Shown piece by piece: positions 1 through 8,538 of a DNA stretch of 64,000 bases. Within the stretch, counting starts at the first letter, position 1. Each line of letters opens with the position of its first letter. Position numbers and translations under genes: made by a program. This DNA is from Cellulophaga algicola DSM 14237. Its GTDB lineage: Bacteria > Bacteroidota > Bacteroidia > Flavobacteriales > Flavobacteriaceae. Below the pieces are notes generated by a model that had not been told where the DNA came from, did not search any database, and was given only the letters and a program-made list of their open reading frames with translations. The DNA lies in NCBI RefSeq assembly GCF_000186265.1, contig NC_014934.1, positions 2,356,001-2,420,000 of the forward strand, written 5' to 3'.

Positions 1-312
1 ATGATGAATTTCATCATGATAGAAGATTGGCCACAAGATATTGGAGGTAAGCCTAGCTTTAGCTATTTAGAAAATATGCCGGCTTTCGTTCCTATTATGT
101 TTGAACTTACAGTGTTTTTTGCGGCGCATTTAATGGTAATTACTTTTTACATGAGAAGTAAACTATGGCCTTTTAAAGAAGCAGAGAATCCAGATAAGAG
201 AACCACTGATGATCATTTTTTAATGGAAATTGAAATCCATGATAATGAAGATGAACTATGGCAATTGTTAGCTGAATCGGGAGCTGTTGAAATTAATATT
301 TTAGAAAAGTAG
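1..312 (+). CDS. actD: Alternative complex III subunit ActD (DUF3341), 5'-truncated
   Basis: This is the C-terminal part of ActD, a membrane subunit of alternative complex III, the quinol:cytochrome c oxidoreductase that replaces bc1 in Bacteroidota. The frame is open to the left edge, so the true start lies outside the window; full-length ActD is about 170-180 residues and 103 are present. Visible are the family's IGGKPSFSY stretch, the FVPIMFELTVFFAAH membrane segment (around residues 29-50) and the closing acidic region with TTDDHFLMEIE. It sits 10 bases upstream of actE, in the conserved actD-actE-actF order followed by coxB-coxA. The identification rests on these motifs together with gene order. 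Confidence 0.88.
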   Translation: MMNFIMIEDWPQDIGGKPSFSYLENMPAFVPIMFELTVFFAAHLMVITFYMRSKLWPFKEAENPDKRTTDDHFLMEIEIHDNEDELWQLLAESGAVEINILEK

Positions 313-322
313 TCTAAGAGTT

Positions 323-883
323 ATGAAGAGTTTTATAAAAATTATAGCAATCGGTTTAATTTTGGTTTCTTTTGCTTCTTGTTCAAACAAGAATAGTAGG
401 AATTATCAATACATGCCGAATATGTATGAGTCAATCGGTTACGAGACTTATCAGAAAGTAGAATTTCTGCCAAATAGTTCTGAAGCAGGTCAGCCTGTAG
501 ATCATACTATTCCACGTGGAAAAATGCCTTATGAATTTGCAAACGGTCTTGATGGTAAGGAATTAGCAAGACTTCAAGCGAGTCCATTAGATTCTCTAAA
601 AGTTGAGAAAAATACGGCAGTTGGTTCTGAATTATACGGAATATATTGTGCAATTTGCCATGGTTCTAAAGGTGATGGTAAAGGAACTTTAGTAGATCGC
701 GAAAAAATATTAGGTGTCCCTAATTATTCAGATGTTGGTAGAAATATTACGGTAGGTAGTACGTACCATACCATTTATTACGGATTGAACTCAATGGGTT
801 CTTATGCAAACCAGCTTAACGAGAAAGAGCGTTGGCAAGTTGCTGAGTACGTGATCAAATTAAAACAAGACTTAACAAAATAA
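323..883 (+). CDS. actE: Alternative complex III monohaem cytochrome c lipoprotein ActE
   Basis: A 186-residue membrane-anchored monohaem cytochrome c that passes electrons from alternative complex III towards cytochrome oxidase. The N-terminus is a lipoprotein signal ending in FASC with the lipidated cysteine at residue 20. One haem site, CAICH, lies at residues 109-113, followed by the GDGKG turn typical of small cytochromes c; Met158 (LNSMGSY) is the likely axial ligand. It is 10 bases after actD and 16 before actF, so it is certainly in the same operon. In the family this subunit is periplasmic, attached to the inner membrane by its acyl chain. Nothing is missing for function. Confidence 0.93.
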   Translation: MKSFIKIIAIGLILVSFASCSNKNSRNYQYMPNMYESIGYETYQKVEFLPNSSEAGQPVDHTIPRGKMPYEFANGLDGKELARLQASPLDSLKVEKNTAVGSELYGIYCAICHGSKGDGKGTLVDREKILGVPNYSDVGRNITVGSTYHTIYYGLNSMGSYANQLNEKERWQVAEYVIKLKQDLTK

Positions 884-899
884 TACATAGATTTTAGAT

Positions 900-2237
900 A
901 TGTACACTATTTCAAATAGATTAAAAATTGCTTCAATTGTATTAATGGTTCTGGGTGCTATAGGCATCGGAATTGGCTTTGTTTCAATGCCAGGGACGGT
1001 TGCAGAAGCTAAGGCAATGGTAGCTAGTCATGATGATGGACACGGTGGTGGACATGAAGTTGCTGCAGAGCATCATGAAGAAGCTAATGATCATGGAGTT
1101 GCTACTGAAGCACACGGTGAATCTCATGACGCTTCACATGATGAACATTTATTACATCAATTACAGAACAGACCTTGGGCGGCTTTATACGTTGCTGCAT
1201 TCTTTTTCTTTATGATATCCTTAGGTGTTTTAGCCTTTTATGCAATACAAAGAGCAGCGCAAGCAGGTTGGTCTCCATTACTTTTTAGAGTTATGGAAGG
1301 TATTACTTCGTACTTGGTACCAGGTGGTATTATCATATTTATAATTTTGGCTTTATCAGTAGCACATATGAATCATCTATTCGTTTGGATGGATGCAGAT
1401 GTAGTTGCTAATGATAAATTGTTACAAGGGAAATCTGGTTTCTTAAACGGACCTTTCTTTTTAATTAGAGCGGCAATATTTTTAGGGGGATGGATTTTTT
1501 ACCGTGAGTATTCTCGTAAATTATCTTTAGCGCAAGACGCGGCTACAGATGATACCAACTTTGTGAAAAACTTTAGATTGTCTGCAGGTTTTTTAGTATT
1601 CTATTTAGTTACAGAATCTATGATGTCTTGGGATTGGATTATGAGTGTTGATCCACACTGGTTCTCTACCTTATTTGGTTGGTATATTTTTGCAAGTATG
1701 TTTGTATCTGGTATTACCGTAATAGCTTTAGTTACTATTTATCTTAAATCTAAAGGGCATTTACAAGATGTGAATAATAGTCATATTCATGATTTAGCTA
1801 AATTTATGTTTGGTATCAGTATATTCTGGACGTACTTATGGTTCTCTCAATTCATGTTAATTTGGTATTCAAACATTCCTGAAGAAGTTACTTATTTTAT
1901 TACTAGAATAGCTGACTTTAAATTACCTTTCTTCGGTATGGTAGCAATGAACTTTTTATTTCCATTGCTTATATTGATGAATAGTGATTTTAAACGTGTA
2001 AATTGGTTCGTAGTAATGGCAGGTATTGTTATCTTAGCCGGCCACTATTTAGATATATTTAATGCAATTATGCCTTCAACAGTTGGAGATCAATGGTATA
2101 TTGGTATTCCTGAAATTGGAGCAGTATTGTTTTTTGCTGGATTATTTATCTTTTGGGTATTTAGAGCGCTTTCAAAAGCACCTTTACAACCAACACGTAA
2201 TCCATTTATAGAAGAGAGTAAGCATTTTCATTACTAG
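900..2237 (+). CDS. actF: Alternative complex III integral membrane subunit ActF
   Basis: A 445-residue polytopic membrane protein with about ten hydrophobic helices, the ActF subunit of the quinol:cytochrome c oxidoreductase, paralogous to the NrfD-like ActC. ActC and ActF form the membrane core; quinol oxidation is usually assigned to ActC. After the first helix (residues 10-30) there is a periplasmic loop at about 44-86 carrying eleven histidines among Gly, Ala and acidic residues, which is unusual and suggests metal binding. The segment SMMSWDWIMSVDPHWFSTL is a recognisable family landmark. It lies between actE and coxB with short gaps, in keeping with an operon making an ACIII-oxidase supercomplex. 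Confidence 0.92.
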   Translation: MYTISNRLKIASIVLMVLGAIGIGIGFVSMPGTVAEAKAMVASHDDGHGGGHEVAAEHHEEANDHGVATEAHGESHDASHDEHLLHQLQNRPWAALYVAAFFFFMISLGVLAFYAIQRAAQAGWSPLLFRVMEGITSYLVPGGIIIFIILALSVAHMNHLFVWMDADVVANDKLLQGKSGFLNGPFFLIRAAIFLGGWIFYREYSRKLSLAQDAATDDTNFVKNFRLSAGFLVFYLVTESMMSWDWIMSVDPHWFSTLFGWYIFASMFVSGITVIALVTIYLKSKGHLQDVNNSHIHDLAKFMFGISIFWTYLWFSQFMLIWYSNIPEEVTYFITRIADFKLPFFGMVAMNFLFPLLILMNSDFKRVNWFVVMAGIVILAGHYLDIFNAIMPSTVGDQWYIGIPEIGAVLFFAGLFIFWVFRALSKAPLQPTRNPFIEESKHFHY

Positions 2238-2263
2238 TATAAAAAATAACATTAAATCATACA

Positions 2264-3325
2264 ATGACTGCATTTTTAATTATAGCTGTTTTAGTATTAG
2301 TGGCAATTGCTATATGGCAAATGACCAAAATTTTTGAACTGTCGCAAATTAAGGCGGACAATTCACAAATTGCTAACGATAAAGACAATAAGTATAACGG
2401 ATATCTTTTATTTGCATTCCTTATATTTATATATGGACTTACTATTTTCTGTTTCTGGAAATATTCTGAAGTTTTACTGCCAGAAGCAGCATCAGAACAT
2501 GGAGCGGAATATGATAGTCTAATGCTTTGGTCGTTTGTAATAATCTTTATTGTTCAAACATTAACGCAAGGATTATTACATTATTTCGGCTTTAAGTATA
2601 GAGGCGTAAAAGGTAATAAGGCACTTTTCTTTGCTGATAATGATCGTTTAGAGTTTATTTGGACTATTATTCCTGTTATCGTTTTATCTGGTTTAATTCT
2701 TTGGGGTTTATATACATGGACTAATATCATGGATGTAAATGATGAAGATGATCCATTAATAGTTGAGCTATATGCACAACAGTTTAACTGGACAGCAAGA
2801 TATGCAGGAGATGATAATGTTCTAGGTGATGCTAATGTTCGGTTGATTGATATTGACCGTGCTAATGTATTAGGTTTAGATGAAGCAGATCCTAATGCTA
2901 CTGATGATATTATTGTTAAAGAATTGCATCTTCCTGTCGGAAGAAAAGTAAATTTCAAGATGCGTTCTCAGGATGTATTGCACTCGGCTTATATGCCTCA
3001 CTTTAGAGCTCAAATGAACTGTGTTCCTGGTATGATTACTGAGTTTTCTTATACTCCAATTTATACTACAGAACAAATGCGTCAGAACCCTGATGTGATA
3101 GATAAGGTAAAAAGGACTAATGCTATCAGAGCTGCTAGAGCTGCAAAAGGAGAAGATAATTCTGACCCATGGGAGTTTGATTATATTTTGCTATGTAATA
3201 AGATTTGTGGAAAATCGCACTATAACATGCAAATGAAAATCATAGTTGAATCGGAAGAAGATTACAACAAATGGATAGCTGAACAACAATCGTTCGGTAC
3301 AACCATGATGGCTTCGGCAAAATAA
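2264..3325 (+). CDS. coxB: Cytochrome c oxidase subunit II (CuA subunit)
   Basis: Subunit II of the haem-copper oxidase, which takes electrons from cytochrome c through the binuclear CuA centre. The CuA ligands are present: His240 in LHSAYMPHF, then C311, C315, H319 and M322 in CNKICGKSHYNM. The last canonical helix is LEFIWTIIPVIVLSG (about 127-150). There are two more hydrophobic stretches than the usual two (about residues 1-20 and 46-65, besides 86-107), so the N-terminus is extended. No cytochrome c domain is fused at the C-terminus, so the electron donor should be the ACIII cytochromes or a separate carrier. It is 353 residues and sits 46 bases before coxA. Confidence 0.95.
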   Translation: MTAFLIIAVLVLVAIAIWQMTKIFELSQIKADNSQIANDKDNKYNGYLLFAFLIFIYGLTIFCFWKYSEVLLPEAASEHGAEYDSLMLWSFVIIFIVQTLTQGLLHYFGFKYRGVKGNKALFFADNDRLEFIWTIIPVIVLSGLILWGLYTWTNIMDVNDEDDPLIVELYAQQFNWTARYAGDDNVLGDANVRLIDIDRANVLGLDEADPNATDDIIVKELHLPVGRKVNFKMRSQDVLHSAYMPHFRAQMNCVPGMITEFSYTPIYTTEQMRQNPDVIDKVKRTNAIRAARAAKGEDNSDPWEFDYILLCNKICGKSHYNMQMKIIVESEEDYNKWIAEQQSFGTTMMASAK

Positions 3326-3371
3326 ATTAGGCTAATTAAGAAAATTAATAAAAAAAATAAGAATTCGATTT

Positions 3372-5198
3372 ATGTCAGCAACAGCACATGCACACGAAGA
3401 TGATCATGCACACGACGATCATGGACATCATCATAAAGAGACTTTTGTAACAAAGTATATATTTAGTCAAGATCATAAGATGATTTCAAAGCAGTATCTA
3501 ATTACTGGTTTGATTATGGGGACTATAGGTATTGCAATGTCTATTTTATTTAGAATGCAACTAGCTTGGCCAGGAGAATCTTTTCCTGTTTTTGAAGCTT
3601 TACTAGGTAAATGGGCGCCAGATGGTGTTATGGATGCAGATATCTATTTAGCATTAGTAACAATTCACGGTACTATAATGGTATTCTTTGTTTTAACTGC
3701 AGGGTTAAGTGGTACATTTAGTAACTTATTGATTCCCCTTCAAATTGGTGCTAGAGATATGGCTTCTGGTTTCCTGAACATGGTTTCCTATTGGTTATTT
3801 TTCTTATCCTCAATTATAATGCTTTCTTCTCTTTTTATAGAAGCGGGCCCGGCAGCTGCTGGTTGGACGGTTTACCCACCACTTAGTGCATTGCCAATGG
3901 CTCAGCCTGGTTCAGGTTTAGGTATGACATTATGGTTAACATCAATGGCTATATTTATTGCATCTTCATTATTAGGTTCATTGAACTATATTGTTACTGT
4001 TATAAATCTTAGAACAAAAGGGATGTCAATGACAAGATTGCCATTATCAATTTGGGCATTTTTTGTTACCGCTATCATAGGTGTCGTTTCTTTCCCTGTT
4101 CTATTATCTGCAGCTCTTTTGTTAATTATGGATAGAAGTTTTGGTACTTCGTTCTTTTTGTCAGATATATTTATACAAGGTGAAGTCTTACATTACCAAG
4201 GAGGTTCTCCTGTATTATATGAGCATTTGTTTTGGTTCTTAGGTCACCCAGAGGTTTATATTGTAATATTACCTGCAATGGGTATTGTTTCTGAAGTAAT
4301 GGCAGTTAATGCGCGTAAGCCTATTTTTGGTTACCGTGCCATGATTGCTTCTATTATTGCAATTGCATTTTTATCTACGATCGTATGGGGTCACCATATG
4401 TTTGTATCAGGTATGAATCCATTTTTGGGATCTGTGTTTACATTCACAACCTTACTAATTGCAATTCCTTCAGCGGTTAAAGCCTTTAACTGGATAACAA
4501 CATTGTGGAAAGGAAATCTTCAGCTAAACCCGGGAATGTTATTTTCCATAGGGATGGTTTCTACTTTTATTAGTGGAGGATTAACGGGTATTATCCTTGG
4601 AGATAGTACATTGGATATTAATGTGCATGATACGTATTTCGTTATTGCTCACTTTCACTTAGTAATGGGTATTTCTGCCTTATATGGCCTTTTTGCAGGA
4701 GTTTATCACTGGTTTCCTAAAATGTTCTATGGTAGATTAATGAATAAAAATTTAGGATATGTACATTTTTGGATTACTGCGATAGGTTCTTATGGAATTT
4801 TCTTCCCAATGCATTTTGTGGGTATGGCTGGTGTACCAAGAAGATACTATCAGAATACAGCATTCCCAATGTTTGATGAGTTAACTGATGTTCAAATATT
4901 GATCACGATGTTTGCTATTTTAACAGCTTTTACTCAGTTGATATTTATTTATAATTTTATCAGCAGTATTTTCTACGGTAAAAAAGGACCTGAAAATCCT
5001 TGGCAGGCAAATACGTTAGAATGGACTACACCAATTGAGCACGTTCATGGTAACTGGCCTGGTGAAATTCCTGAAGTACACCGTTGGGCATACGACTATA
5101 GTAAAACTAGAGAAGATGGGGAATATGTGATTCCTGGTCAAGATTTTATACCTCAAACGGTTCCTTTACAGGAAAATGAAGAGGAAATGAATCATTAA
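3372..5198 (+). CDS. coxA: Cytochrome c oxidase subunit I
   Basis: The catalytic subunit of the terminal oxidase (608 residues, about 12 transmembrane helices), which reduces oxygen to water and pumps protons. The active-site signature GHPEVY is at 291-296, with CuB ligand H292 and the cross-linked Tyr296; WGHHMFVSGMNP follows. HDTYFVIAHFHLVMG carries the haem ligands H427 and H429. The N-terminal tail has eight histidines in residues 6-21, mixed with Asp and Glu, and is not part of the conserved core. It closes the operon and is followed directly by a strong hairpin terminator. ctaB, subunit III and subunit IV are found separately at 28109-31159. Confidence 0.97.
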   Translation: MSATAHAHEDDHAHDDHGHHHKETFVTKYIFSQDHKMISKQYLITGLIMGTIGIAMSILFRMQLAWPGESFPVFEALLGKWAPDGVMDADIYLALVTIHGTIMVFFVLTAGLSGTFSNLLIPLQIGARDMASGFLNMVSYWLFFLSSIIMLSSLFIEAGPAAAGWTVYPPLSALPMAQPGSGLGMTLWLTSMAIFIASSLLGSLNYIVTVINLRTKGMSMTRLPLSIWAFFVTAIIGVVSFPVLLSAALLLIMDRSFGTSFFLSDIFIQGEVLHYQGGSPVLYEHLFWFLGHPEVYIVILPAMGIVSEVMAVNARKPIFGYRAMIASIIAIAFLSTIVWGHHMFVSGMNPFLGSVFTFTTLLIAIPSAVKAFNWITTLWKGNLQLNPGMLFSIGMVSTFISGGLTGIILGDSTLDINVHDTYFVIAHFHLVMGISALYGLFAGVYHWFPKMFYGRLMNKNLGYVHFWITAIGSYGIFFPMHFVGMAGVPRRYYQNTAFPMFDELTDVQILITMFAILTAFTQLIFIYNFISSIFYGKKGPENPWQANTLEWTTPIEHVHGNWPGEIPEVHRWAYDYSKTREDGEYVIPGQDFIPQTVPLQENEEEMNH

Positions 5199-5220
5199 AA
5201 AAATCTTATATAATATTTAA

Positions 5221-5253
5221 AGCCCTTTGTTCAAATACAAAGGGCTTTTTTTA
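5221..5253 (+). terminator. Rho-independent terminator of the act/cox operon
   Basis: A perfect 10-bp stem, AGCCCTTTGT at 5221-5230 pairing with ACAAAGGGCT at 5237-5246, with a 6-base loop and followed by a run of T. It begins 22 bases after the coxA stop codon. Confidence 0.93.
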
Positions 5254-5362
5254 TAATTTTGAGTCAACTATTAATTGGCTTCGTAGTTCTTATAACTTGT
5301 ATTATTTTTCTATTAGTTTAAAGTTATAGGTGCTTTGGCTTCAATATTAAACATAACCAAAA

Positions 5363-6187
5363 ATGAAATTTAGATTATTAACATTTGTCATTTGTTTACT
5401 TTTTATTAGCGTTTCTTTCGGTCAGCGAAAACCTAAAATAAGAGGTAGTAGAGTCGTTACGGAAGTTACCATGGAACTAGAGCCGTTTACGGCTATAGAA
5501 TTAAAGGATGACATCGATATTGTTTTACGTAAAGCTTCAGATTGTGGCTATAATTTAACTATTGATGATAATTTGGTTGACGTTTTAAAATTTAGAGTAG
5601 AAGATGGTACCTTAACGATTAGTTCTTTTTATACCATAGCTGCTAAAAAGAAAATGGAAATTATTGTTTTTTATACGACACTCAATGCACTGACCATGAT
5701 GGATGGTAAGATTGAAATGAAAGATTTAATTAATACAGATGTATTAGCTATTAACACCTATGGTTCATCTAAGCTTCAGTTAAATGTAGATGCTGGAAGT
5801 GTTGATGTTGTAATGGCAGATAATAGTTTTGCAGAATTAAATGTTACAGCAGATACTTTAAATATGTCATTTAAGGATAGAGTTGATGCTGAAATTTACG
5901 CGGTAAGTAAAACACAAAATCTTGAAATGTTTAAAAACGCTCAACTTAAAATTAATGGGAATACCGAGTTTATGAATATTCACCTTTTTGATAATACTAG
6001 TTTAAAAGCTGCTGAGTTAGATGCAGGCGATGTTAGTTTATCCTTAGAAGCTTCTTCTAGTGCGTATATTAATGCTTTTAATAATCTTACACTAAGTTCT
6101 AAAGGTTCTGCTAAAACATTCTTATATGGGCCTGCAGTTATTACAATTACTGATTTTTTAAATACATCACAACTAAATAAGCGATAG
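5363..6187 (+). CDS. Exported DUF2807 (GIN domain) protein
   Basis: A 274-residue protein with a clear signal peptide (MKFRLLTFVICLLFISVSFG) and a body of short beta-strand repeats of the DUF2807 family, the 'head GIN' beta-helix domain common in Bacteroidota surface and periplasmic proteins. Typical features are the opening phrase around EPFTAIELKDDIDIVL and later alternating SSKLQLNV, SFAELNV and DRVDAEIYAV strands. No catalytic motif is visible and its role is unknown. A possible -7 element (TAATTTTG, 5254-5261) lies just past the coxA terminator. It is convergent with the next gene, with a single base between the stop codons and no terminator between them. Confidence 0.8.
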   Translation: MKFRLLTFVICLLFISVSFGQRKPKIRGSRVVTEVTMELEPFTAIELKDDIDIVLRKASDCGYNLTIDDNLVDVLKFRVEDGTLTISSFYTIAAKKKMEIIVFYTTLNALTMMDGKIEMKDLINTDVLAINTYGSSKLQLNVDAGSVDVVMADNSFAELNVTADTLNMSFKDRVDAEIYAVSKTQNLEMFKNAQLKINGNTEFMNIHLFDNTSLKAAELDAGDVSLSLEASSSAYINAFNNLTLSSKGSAKTFLYGPAVITITDFLNTSQLNKR

Positions 6188-6188
6188 T

Positions 6189-8480
6189 CTATTTAGCTAT
6201 AGGAGCAGTTATCAAATGAGGAGGAATTCCAAACCCATCTACAAGTACATTAATGTGTGGGCGTAATTCTGTGCAGATACGTTCTACACGTTGTTTTATT
6301 GCTTTTGATTTACTAGCACCCATATATCCTTGTTCTAAATACCAACTGGCATCTGCTTTAATTTCATGTAAAGCAGATAAGGTTCCTAATTGCTCAAAAA
6401 GTATTTTGTTTTTCTCATCTGTGATCGTTTCAGTGTATGTGCTGTATATTTCGTAAGATAATTGACAGCTATATGCCTTACCTAACGCTAATAAATGAGT
6501 TTGTACTTTTAAAAATGCTTGGTAGGAAGGAACACCATTCTTAATATAATTGCGAATGCGCATGGCTAGTGTGTAGGTTAATCTTCTTGTGCGATATTCA
6601 AAAGCATGTTTGTGAAATTTTGGGTTGTACAAATGTTCAGCGTCTGTCTTATTGCTGTAAATTGGATTTATCGTAGTTAATTTGTCATTTAGTTGAGAAG
6701 TTAAAAGTTTTAGTACTGATGCAAAACCAGCACTATTAAATTCTGCCTTAAAATCAGATAATACTCCCTTAGCGGCTAATTGAAGTAGTACGTTATTATC
6801 TCCTTCAAATGTTGTAAAGATGTCTACGTCGCCCTTTAAATCAGCAATGCGGTTCTCAATTAAATACCCCTTACCACCACAGGCTTCTCTGCATTCCTGA
6901 ATAGTATCATTGGCAAACCAAGTAATGATAGATTTTAAACCAGCAACCTGTGTTTCAATTTCACGTTTATCTGTTTTAGTGTCGTCACTATACAATTTCA
7001 TAATATGTTGAAGTGTAACATCGTAGACATATGCTTTAGCTATTGGTGGAGTCAAGCGTAATTGATGACTTGGGTAGTCCATCAATAAATCTTCTTGAAT
7101 TTTTTTATTATCATTAAATTGTCTTCGCTTTAAGGCATGTTTTACAGCAATTGTAAGTGCTTTTTTAGCACCTCCTAAACCTGCTCTTGCAACACAAATT
7201 CTACCTCCAACCAAAGTTCCGAGCATGGTAAAAAAACGTTTATTCGGATTCTCTATATTGGAATAGTAAGTGCCATCTTCCTTAATATCACCATACTTAT
7301 TTAATAAATTTTTTCTAGGAACACTAACCTGATTAAACCATATTTTTCCATTATCAACACCATTTAGCCCAAGTTTATACCCATTATCTTCAATTCTTAC
7401 TCCTGGAAGTAGTTCGTGGTTTTTGTCCCGAATAGGAACCAAAATTGCATGCACGCCTTCATTTTTACCATTTACAATGAGTTGAGCAAATACAGAAGCC
7501 ATAGTAGCATCTAAGGCATTACCTATATATTCTTTATTATCATTTTCTCCGGGAGTATGAAGTATGATCAGATCGGTTTCTTTTTGGTAGGTTGCTGTAG
7601 TTTTTATACCACGTACATTAGAACCATGTCCTGTTTCGGTCATTGCAAAACACCCTAGTAATTCTGCTTTACCTGCGTTGGCTAAATAGAGATCGTGATG
7701 GTATTTGGTCCCTAATTTCTGAATGCTACCGCCAAATAACCCAAATTGGACGCCAAATTTTATCGCTAAGCTACCATCTACATACATGATGTTTTCAAAA
7801 ATAAAAGCGTAAGCAGGCATATCTTCAATTCCGCCATACGCATTAGGGTAAGCCATTGCGCCATAATTTTCTGCGGCTAGGTGTTTTACTTGGTTTAAAA
7901 CTGTAGCTCTAAATTTTTCTTTATTTCGTTCTATACTCCAAGTGTAAATGGGATCTTTTAATACCTCATGAAATTTTGTAACAGTAGCTGCAAATTCACC
8001 TTTAAGTATAGCATCAAGCTCTTTTGCATTGTAATAATCTGATGTTGCTTCATGCTGTACTTCAACATCAAATAAATGATGGTAATGGTTTGGTTGAATA
8101 CCTAAGTTTAATTCAATGTGTTGTAATTGTTTATTTTCTGGTGTATCGGAAAAATAATGAGCAACCAATCTTTTAGCTAAACTAGCTAATGGGTATGCAT
8201 CGTGTTCGACTAATTTTATGGCTGCATTAGAAATTATAGTCCTCCATGATTTTAATTCTTGACTAGAAGGTTTGTTATTTTTATCTAACCAACCCGCTAA
8301 AGTTTTTTTATCTGCTGTTGTCAATGATGCATCCTTCTCAAATGCAGTTTTAGTAATGTTAATTTCTGAAGCAGAAAGTAATCCATCAGACCATATCACA
8401 TAGAAGAAAGGAATATATTGTAAAACGCCGAGAGTGTAAATGTTCTTTTTCATAGTATGAAAATACAATATTCTATCCAT
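6189..8480 (-). CDS. Acyl-CoA oxidase / dehydrogenase family flavoenzyme
   Basis: A 763-residue flavoenzyme of the acyl-CoA oxidase branch, expected to introduce the alpha-beta double bond in acyl-CoA using FAD. The flavin-binding segment TETGHGSNVRGIKTTATY matches the oxidase form, as do HAILVPIRD, LPGVRIEDNGYKLGLNGVDNG and the basic helix segment RRQF. The Glu of CREACGGKGYL corresponds to the catalytic base. An extra N-terminal region of about 100 residues precedes the fold. ATG at 8480 is used here; ATG at 8453 (MKKNIYTLG) is an alternative. It stands alone: no other beta-oxidation gene is nearby. Whether oxygen or an electron-transfer protein reoxidises the flavin cannot be read from sequence. 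Confidence 0.85.
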   Translation of the reverse strand: MDRILYFHTMKKNIYTLGVLQYIPFFYVIWSDGLLSASEINITKTAFEKDASLTTADKKTLAGWLDKNNKPSSQELKSWRTIISNAAIKLVEHDAYPLASLAKRLVAHYFSDTPENKQLQHIELNLGIQPNHYHHLFDVEVQHEATSDYYNAKELDAILKGEFAATVTKFHEVLKDPIYTWSIERNKEKFRATVLNQVKHLAAENYGAMAYPNAYGGIEDMPAYAFIFENIMYVDGSLAIKFGVQFGLFGGSIQKLGTKYHHDLYLANAGKAELLGCFAMTETGHGSNVRGIKTTATYQKETDLIILHTPGENDNKEYIGNALDATMASVFAQLIVNGKNEGVHAILVPIRDKNHELLPGVRIEDNGYKLGLNGVDNGKIWFNQVSVPRKNLLNKYGDIKEDGTYYSNIENPNKRFFTMLGTLVGGRICVARAGLGGAKKALTIAVKHALKRRQFNDNKKIQEDLLMDYPSHQLRLTPPIAKAYVYDVTLQHIMKLYSDDTKTDKREIETQVAGLKSIITWFANDTIQECREACGGKGYLIENRIADLKGDVDIFTTFEGDNNVLLQLAAKGVLSDFKAEFNSAGFASVLKLLTSQLNDKLTTINPIYSNKTDAEHLYNPKFHKHAFEYRTRRLTYTLAMRIRNYIKNGVPSYQAFLKVQTHLLALGKAYSCQLSYEIYSTYTETITDEKNKILFEQLGTLSALHEIKADASWYLEQGYMGASKSKAIKQRVERICTELRPHINVLVDGFGIPPHLITAPIAK

Positions 8481-8524
8481 AAATAATAAGAATTACAAGC
8501 ATTAGAAGTATCTTAATTTTGCGC

Positions 8525-8532
8525 TATCTTTG
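8525..8532 (+). promoter_or_regulatory. -7 promoter element of ruvB
   Basis: TATCTTTG matches the Bacteroidota -7 consensus TAnnTTTG. It ends only 6 bases before the ruvB ATG at 8539, so the transcript would start at or next to the start codon. No clear TTG -33 element is present at the usual distance. Confidence 0.5.
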
Positions 8533-8538
8533 TTATCT

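Noticed and set aside
2581-2958. A 125-codon open frame on the minus strand inside coxB
   Set aside because: It lies wholly opposite a well-identified gene, with low-complexity Ser/Thr/Ile sequence and no domain; it is a shadow of coxB.
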